A stretch of 7,570 nt of DNA. Source: Holdemanella sp. Lineage in GTDB: Bacteria; Bacillota_I; Bacilli_A; Erysipelotrichales; Erysipelotrichaceae. Below, piece after piece: positions 6,549 to 7,570 of the stretch; the first letter of the stretch is position 1, and each line of letters opens with the position of its first letter. The position numbers and the translations under genes are program-made. The notes under the pieces are model-generated. The model did no database searches and was not told the origin of the DNA. It worked only from the letters and a program-made list of their open reading frames with translations. The stretch spans positions 1-7,570 of the forward strand of contig JABUSD010000108.1 in the NCBI GenBank assembly GCA_021442845.1, written 5' to 3'.

Positions 6549-6577
6549 TTGTCATTTTTTTATAATTTATTTATACT
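6549..6577 (+). promoter_or_regulatory. Sigma-A-type promoter of the cell-wall-binding repeat gene
   Basis: TTGTCA (6549-6554, 5 of 6 matches) and TATACT (6572-6577, 5 of 6 matches) are 17 bp apart. Transcription would begin near 6584, just before the GGAGG ribosome binding site, leaving a leader of about 19 nt. A consensus TATAAT at 6561-6566 also exists, but its -35 partner is poor. Confidence 0.65.
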
Positions 6578-6585
6578 ATATATGT

Positions 6586-6590
6586 GGAGG
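6586..6590 (+). promoter_or_regulatory. Ribosome binding site of the repeat-protein gene
   Basis: GGAGG lies 12 nt before the ATG at 6603, somewhat long but acceptable. The in-frame TTG at 6594 would be only 3 nt away, so the ATG is preferred. Confidence 0.7.
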
Positions 6591-6602
6591 CTTTTGTGTT
6601 TT

Positions 6603-7570
6603 ATGAAAAGAACTTTAAAGACAATATTAAGTGCAGCCATGATACTGCAATTTGTACAAATTCCCGTTTTAGCACAAGAAAATGCTGAACCAGAAATTCT
6701 AGAAACTATTGAAGATTCTCAAAATACTTCGATTGTTGCAGAAGAGGTAAACCAGACATATACTCTTGAAGAAGAAATAGGTGCTACTATAATACCACCT
6801 GCAGATGAAGCAGATCCAATCGATACTTCTAAAAACGGATGGATTAAGGTAGAAGATGGAGATAATATAATCTGGTACTATTATGTGAATGGTGAAAAAC
6901 ATACAGGATGGCTTGTTGAAAATGGAAACGTATATTATCTGGATGAAGAGACTGGTGCCATGTATTCAAACAAAAGAGCGTACCTTGACTCCTATACAGG
7001 TGGTACGAAATCATTTTTCTACTTTAAAACAAGCGGTCAGATGGTTCGTAATACGCTTGTAGAGTTTACTGGTGGACGCCCTGGATTCCGATTCTATGAT
7101 GCAAATGGTCTTGAATATTATGGTTGGGTTCAGCTTCAGGGTAAGTGGAAATATTTCCGTAGTGAACCGGATGAAGCTTTAGCTATTTATCATGGTAAAG
7201 CCTATACCGGACAAGTTACATTAATGAATAACCCATATGGTGTAAGAGAAAAATGTGCATTCAACGATAAAGGTGAATGGGTAAAATCCGGATGGGTTTT
7301 AATGAAAAACAGATGGTTCTACTTCTGGGATAAGGACATTACATTAAACTGGAAGAAGATTGATAATGTATGGTATTACTTCTACCCGGATTCAATACCC
7401 GATCGAGGTGTAATGGCTGCAGATGCAAAAATTACCCTTGATGGAAAATCCTATTATCTATCATCAAGCGGTGCTATGATTTCCAATGCATGGCGTAGCG
7501 ATGAAAATGGGAAATGGTGGTACTACAATGGCAGTGGTGAAGAAGTTTATGGATGGTTCAAATGGAAAAA
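6603..7570 (+). CDS. Secreted protein with cell-wall/choline-binding-type repeats, C-terminus cut by window edge
   Basis: The frame is open from the ATG at 6603 to the window edge (322 codons), so the protein is longer. Residues 1-24 form a signal peptide (MKRTLK, hydrophobic core, VLA before Q25). Residues 25-75 are a Glu/Asp-rich, probably disordered linker. From about residue 79 the chain consists of degenerate units of roughly 20-29 residues rich in Trp, Tyr and Gly, beginning near 79, 102, 125, 151, 174, 203, 230, 250, 275, 296 and 317. Examples are 'GWLVENGNVYYLDEETGAM' and 'AWRSDENGKWWYYNGSGEE'. This is the pattern of CW_binding/choline-binding (glucan-binding-like) repeats, which attach exported proteins to wall choline or polysaccharide. 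No catalytic domain is visible; an enzyme such as a hydrolase may follow further right. Upstream are its own promoter and ribosome binding site. The repeat-family call is firm; ligand and function are unknown. Confidence 0.85.
   Translation, partial: MKRTLKTILSAAMILQFVQIPVLAQENAEPEILETIEDSQNTSIVAEEVNQTYTLEEEIGATIIPPADEADPIDTSKNGWIKVEDGDNIIWYYYVNGEKHTGWLVENGNVYYLDEETGAMYSNKRAYLDSYTGGTKSFFYFKTSGQMVRNTLVEFTGGRPGFRFYDANGLEYYGWVQLQGKWKYFRSEPDEALAIYHGKAYTGQVTLMNNPYGVREKCAFNDKGEWVKSGWVLMKNRWFYFWDKDITLNWKKIDNVWYYFYPDSIPDRGVMAADAKITLDGKSYYLSSSGAMISNAWRSDENGKWWYYNGSGEEVYGWFKWK

Noticed and set aside
6594..6596. In-frame TTG as alternative start of the repeat protein
   Set aside because: Only 3 nt from GGAGG. 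The ATG at 6603 gives a normal signal peptide start.
6699..6902. Minus-strand frame of 67 codons rich in Ile, Phe and Tyr
   Set aside because: It is antisense to the repeat-protein gene, where acidic and Asn/Tyr-rich codons read backwards look hydrophobic. No start signals are seen.
1..7570. CRISPR array, tRNA/rRNA, insertion sequence, phage or integration site
   Set aside because: No regularly spaced repeats, structural RNA genes, transposase or integrase frames, or terminal repeats were seen.

Overview
The window looks like chromosome from a low-GC Firmicute (Bacillota). The genes have moderate GC, the main intergenic region is very AT-rich, Shine-Dalgarno sites are strong GGAGG types, two proteins carry lipobox signal peptides, and one exported protein is built from choline-binding-type aromatic repeats. 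A gut Erysipelotrichia-like or clostridial commensal would fit, but no taxonomic marker gene is present, so this placement is tentative.

Positions 1-5119 (minus strand) hold an oligopeptide-type ABC importer operon, read right to left: permease OppB, permease OppC, ATPase OppD, ATPase OppF, then a substrate-binding lipoprotein OppA that runs off the left edge. Gaps are 3-30 nt, and at two junctions the upstream stop codon lies inside the next gene's Shine-Dalgarno sequence. This indicates one translationally coupled transcript. The lipoprotein captures peptide outside the membrane, OppBC form the channel and OppDF hydrolyse ATP.

Positions 5120-5456 are an AT-rich divergent control region with no gene. 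It contains a perfect 17-bp inverted repeat near oppB, a weak candidate opp promoter, and a good promoter for the rightward gene with an inverted repeat straddling its -35 box. TTACA/TGTAA pentamers are unusually dense here.

Positions 5457-6503 (plus strand) encode a complete ApbE-family FAD:protein FMN transferase lipoprotein. Its promoter is so close to the ATG that the mRNA is predicted to be leaderless. A Rho-independent terminator follows, overlapping the stop codon.

Positions 6504-6602 hold that terminator, a second 17-bp inverted repeat and a strong sigma-A-type promoter. From 6603 to the right edge is the N-terminal part of a secreted protein with a signal peptide, an acidic linker and about ten cell-wall/choline-binding-type repeats. 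Its C-terminus is outside the window.

The gene content is conventional and I see no clear undescribed system. The most interesting signals are regulatory: the related TTACA-type inverted repeats beside all three transcription units, and the apparently leaderless apbE.
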